From assembly GCA_024404415.1 (NCBI GenBank), contig JAKSPX010000013.1:1-13893 (forward strand): a DNA stretch of 13,893 nucleotides. Direction: 5' to 3'. The first letter of the stretch is position 1. Each line of letters starts with the position of its first letter. This DNA comes from Clostridia bacterium (GTDB taxonomy: Bacteria > Bacillota > Clostridia > Oscillospirales > QAMX01). Shown one piece after another: positions 12,988 through 13,893 of the stretch. The notes beneath the pieces were generated by a model, which was given only the letters and a program-made list of their open reading frames with translations, ran no database searches and was not told the origin of the DNA. The position numbers and the translations under genes are program-made.

Positions 12988-13722
12988 GTGCATGATATGA
13001 TGACGGCTCTGGTCACGGGCGCCGACCGCGGACTCGGGCTTTCCGTCACCAAAGGTCTCCTCAGAAATGGATGGCGCGTCTTCGCCGGGCGCATCCTCGG
13101 GGATTACACGCTCTTGGATGACCTGAAAAAGGAGTGGCCCGACGCACTTTACCCCGTGTGGCTCGACGTTTCCAAAGAAGAGGATATCCTCGCCGTGAGA
13201 GACGAGATCGAAAAAATCGCGGGTAAGCTCGATCTCTACGTCAACAACGCCGCTTTGATGGGCAGCAACGGCTGCGCCGAGATCGGCGGAGAAAATCCCG
13301 TCAATTACGAGGATATGGAGAAATCCTTCCGCATCAACTCCCTCGCCGCGCCGGTCATCGTGGATCGGATGCTGCCGCTACTTGAAAAAGGGGAGATGAA
13401 ACGCCTCTTTTTCACCTCCAGCGAGATCTCCAGCGTCCGCCTGATGGCGCGCGTCGGTGATATGCGCTACGCCATGACCAAAACGGCCCTGAACCTCGGC
13501 GTGCGGATGCTCTTCACCAGCCTGCGCCCCAAGGGTTACACCTTCCGCCTCTATCAACCCGGCTGGATGAAGCGCGTCATGCCCGACGGCAGCCGCGCCG
13601 CAGGCGCGATGGTTGACCCGGATGACTCGGCCGAGGAGGCGCTCCGCCAGATGCTCACCGACCGCTATGACGAGGACCGGCTGGTGCTGGTCGATTATCT
13701 TGGCCACGAGCTTTCGTTCTGA
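12988..13722 (+). CDS. Short-chain dehydrogenase/reductase (SDR)
   Basis: About 244 residues of a classical SDR. TGADRGLG (10-17) is the dinucleotide-binding TGxxxGxG loop, DV (60-61) and NNAAL (86-90) follow, the catalytic Ser is at 144/145 in FFTSSE, and YAMTK gives Tyr161 and Lys165. PGWMK (191-195) ends the fold as usual. It reduces or oxidises a carbonyl/alcohol with NAD(P); the substrate is unknown. GTG at 12988 is preferred because GGAGG (12975-12979) is 8 nt away. The in-frame ATGs at 12997 and 13000 are 17-20 nt away but would give a more usual SDR length, so the true start could be there. It is divergent from the TetR gene and followed 12 nt later by another gene. Confidence 0.87.
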   Translation: MHDMMTALVTGADRGLGLSVTKGLLRNGWRVFAGRILGDYTLLDDLKKEWPDALYPVWLDVSKEEDILAVRDEIEKIAGKLDLYVNNAALMGSNGCAEIGGENPVNYEDMEKSFRINSLAAPVIVDRMLPLLEKGEMKRLFFTSSEISSVRLMARVGDMRYAMTKTALNLGVRMLFTSLRPKGYTFRLYQPGWMKRVMPDGSRAAGAMVDPDDSAEEALRQMLTDRYDEDRLVLVDYLGHELSF

Positions 13723-13734
13723 GGAGGCGGAGAG

Positions 13735-13893
13735 ATGAAAAAAGTGTATTTTACAAGGATCGAAAAGGATTTTGAGTGCGCGCTCGCTTCTCTTTTTGAA
13801 AAAGAAGGCTATGAGGTCACGCTTGAGCCGGAAGAGGGCATCGAGCTCTTTATCGACACCACCGACGACGCTGTTATAGGTGATGACAGAGCG
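13735..13893 (+). CDS. Partial gene, possibly a second SDR-like protein
   Basis: An open frame of 53 codons that runs off the window. GGAGG (13723-13727) directly follows the previous stop and lies 7 nt before the ATG, so it belongs to the SDR operon. The start MKKVYFTRIEKD, then FEKEGYEV and LFIDTTDDAVIGDD, resembles a Rossmann-like start in which the glycine loop is degenerate, as in some SDR partner proteins that follow an SDR gene in Clostridia. Too little is present for a firm call. Confidence 0.7.
   Translation, partial: MKKVYFTRIEKDFECALASLFEKEGYEVTLEPEEGIELFIDTTDDAVIGDDRA

Noticed and set aside
1..13893. CRISPR array, tRNA, rRNA, prophage or full insertion sequence
   Set aside because: No regularly spaced repeats, tRNA-like cloverleaf, or transposase/integrase reading frame was seen on either strand.

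Overview
The window reads as a GC-rich chromosomal segment of an anaerobic Firmicute, most likely a gut-type Clostridium relative of the Oscillospiraceae/Ruminococcaceae/Lachnospiraceae kind. This is inferred from strong GGAGG-type ribosome sites in front of almost every gene, sigma-A promoters with a TGn extended -10, short leaders of about 20 nt, an oxygen-labile Fe-S cysteine desulfidase family protein, and a PlsY acyltransferase. No rRNA, tRNA, CRISPR array, transposase or phage gene is visible. Taxonomy was not tested by search.

Layout. (1) 92-3024, minus strand: a three-gene operon reading DMT/EamA transporter, then Asp-box (BNR/sialidase-like) protein, then alpha/beta hydrolase. (2) 3157-4428, plus: an L-cysteine desulfidase (CyuA/UPF0597) family protein, divergent from the operon. 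(3) 4471-5601, minus: an M20 zinc peptidase. (4) 5723-8803, plus: a uroporphyrinogen-decarboxylase-like gene broken by four single-base indels, then a NagB-like sugar-phosphate deaminase, translationally coupled by ATGA overlap to a Gfo/Idh/MocA oxidoreductase. (5) 8845-10416, minus: a TIM-barrel glycoside-hydrolase-like protein of unknown specificity. (6) 10558-11214, plus: PlsY. (7) 11291-12208, minus: a diacylglycerol-kinase-family lipid kinase. (8) 12299-12868, minus: a TetR regulator, divergent from (9) 12988-13722, plus, an SDR oxidoreductase, followed by the start of another gene (13735 to the window end) that may be a second SDR-like gene.

How the parts fit. The region is a string of short transcription units that alternate strand. 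Four divergent gaps (3025-3156, 5602-5722, 10417-10557, 12869-12987) each hold a readable pair of sigma-A promoters. Three convergent gaps (4429-4470, 8804-8844, 11215-11290) each hold a hairpin that probably terminates both sides. Several products point to scavenging of sugars or sugar derivatives (Asp-box protein, GH-like barrel, NagB-like deaminase, Gfo/Idh/MocA enzyme). PlsY and the lipid kinase both feed phosphatidic acid. TetR most likely controls itself and the SDR pair.

The least ordinary items are the four-frameshift URO-D-like gene with an intact promoter, the dyad and triple half-site in the plsY promoter region, the reused ATGYTATACTG promoter core, and a heptamer-like repeat between the broken gene and the NagB-like gene. 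I see no clear evidence of a wholly new multi-gene system. The best candidate for undescribed biochemistry is the URO-D-like/NagB-like/Gfo cluster together with the convergent GH-like protein. No stretch over 300 bases lacks a gene.
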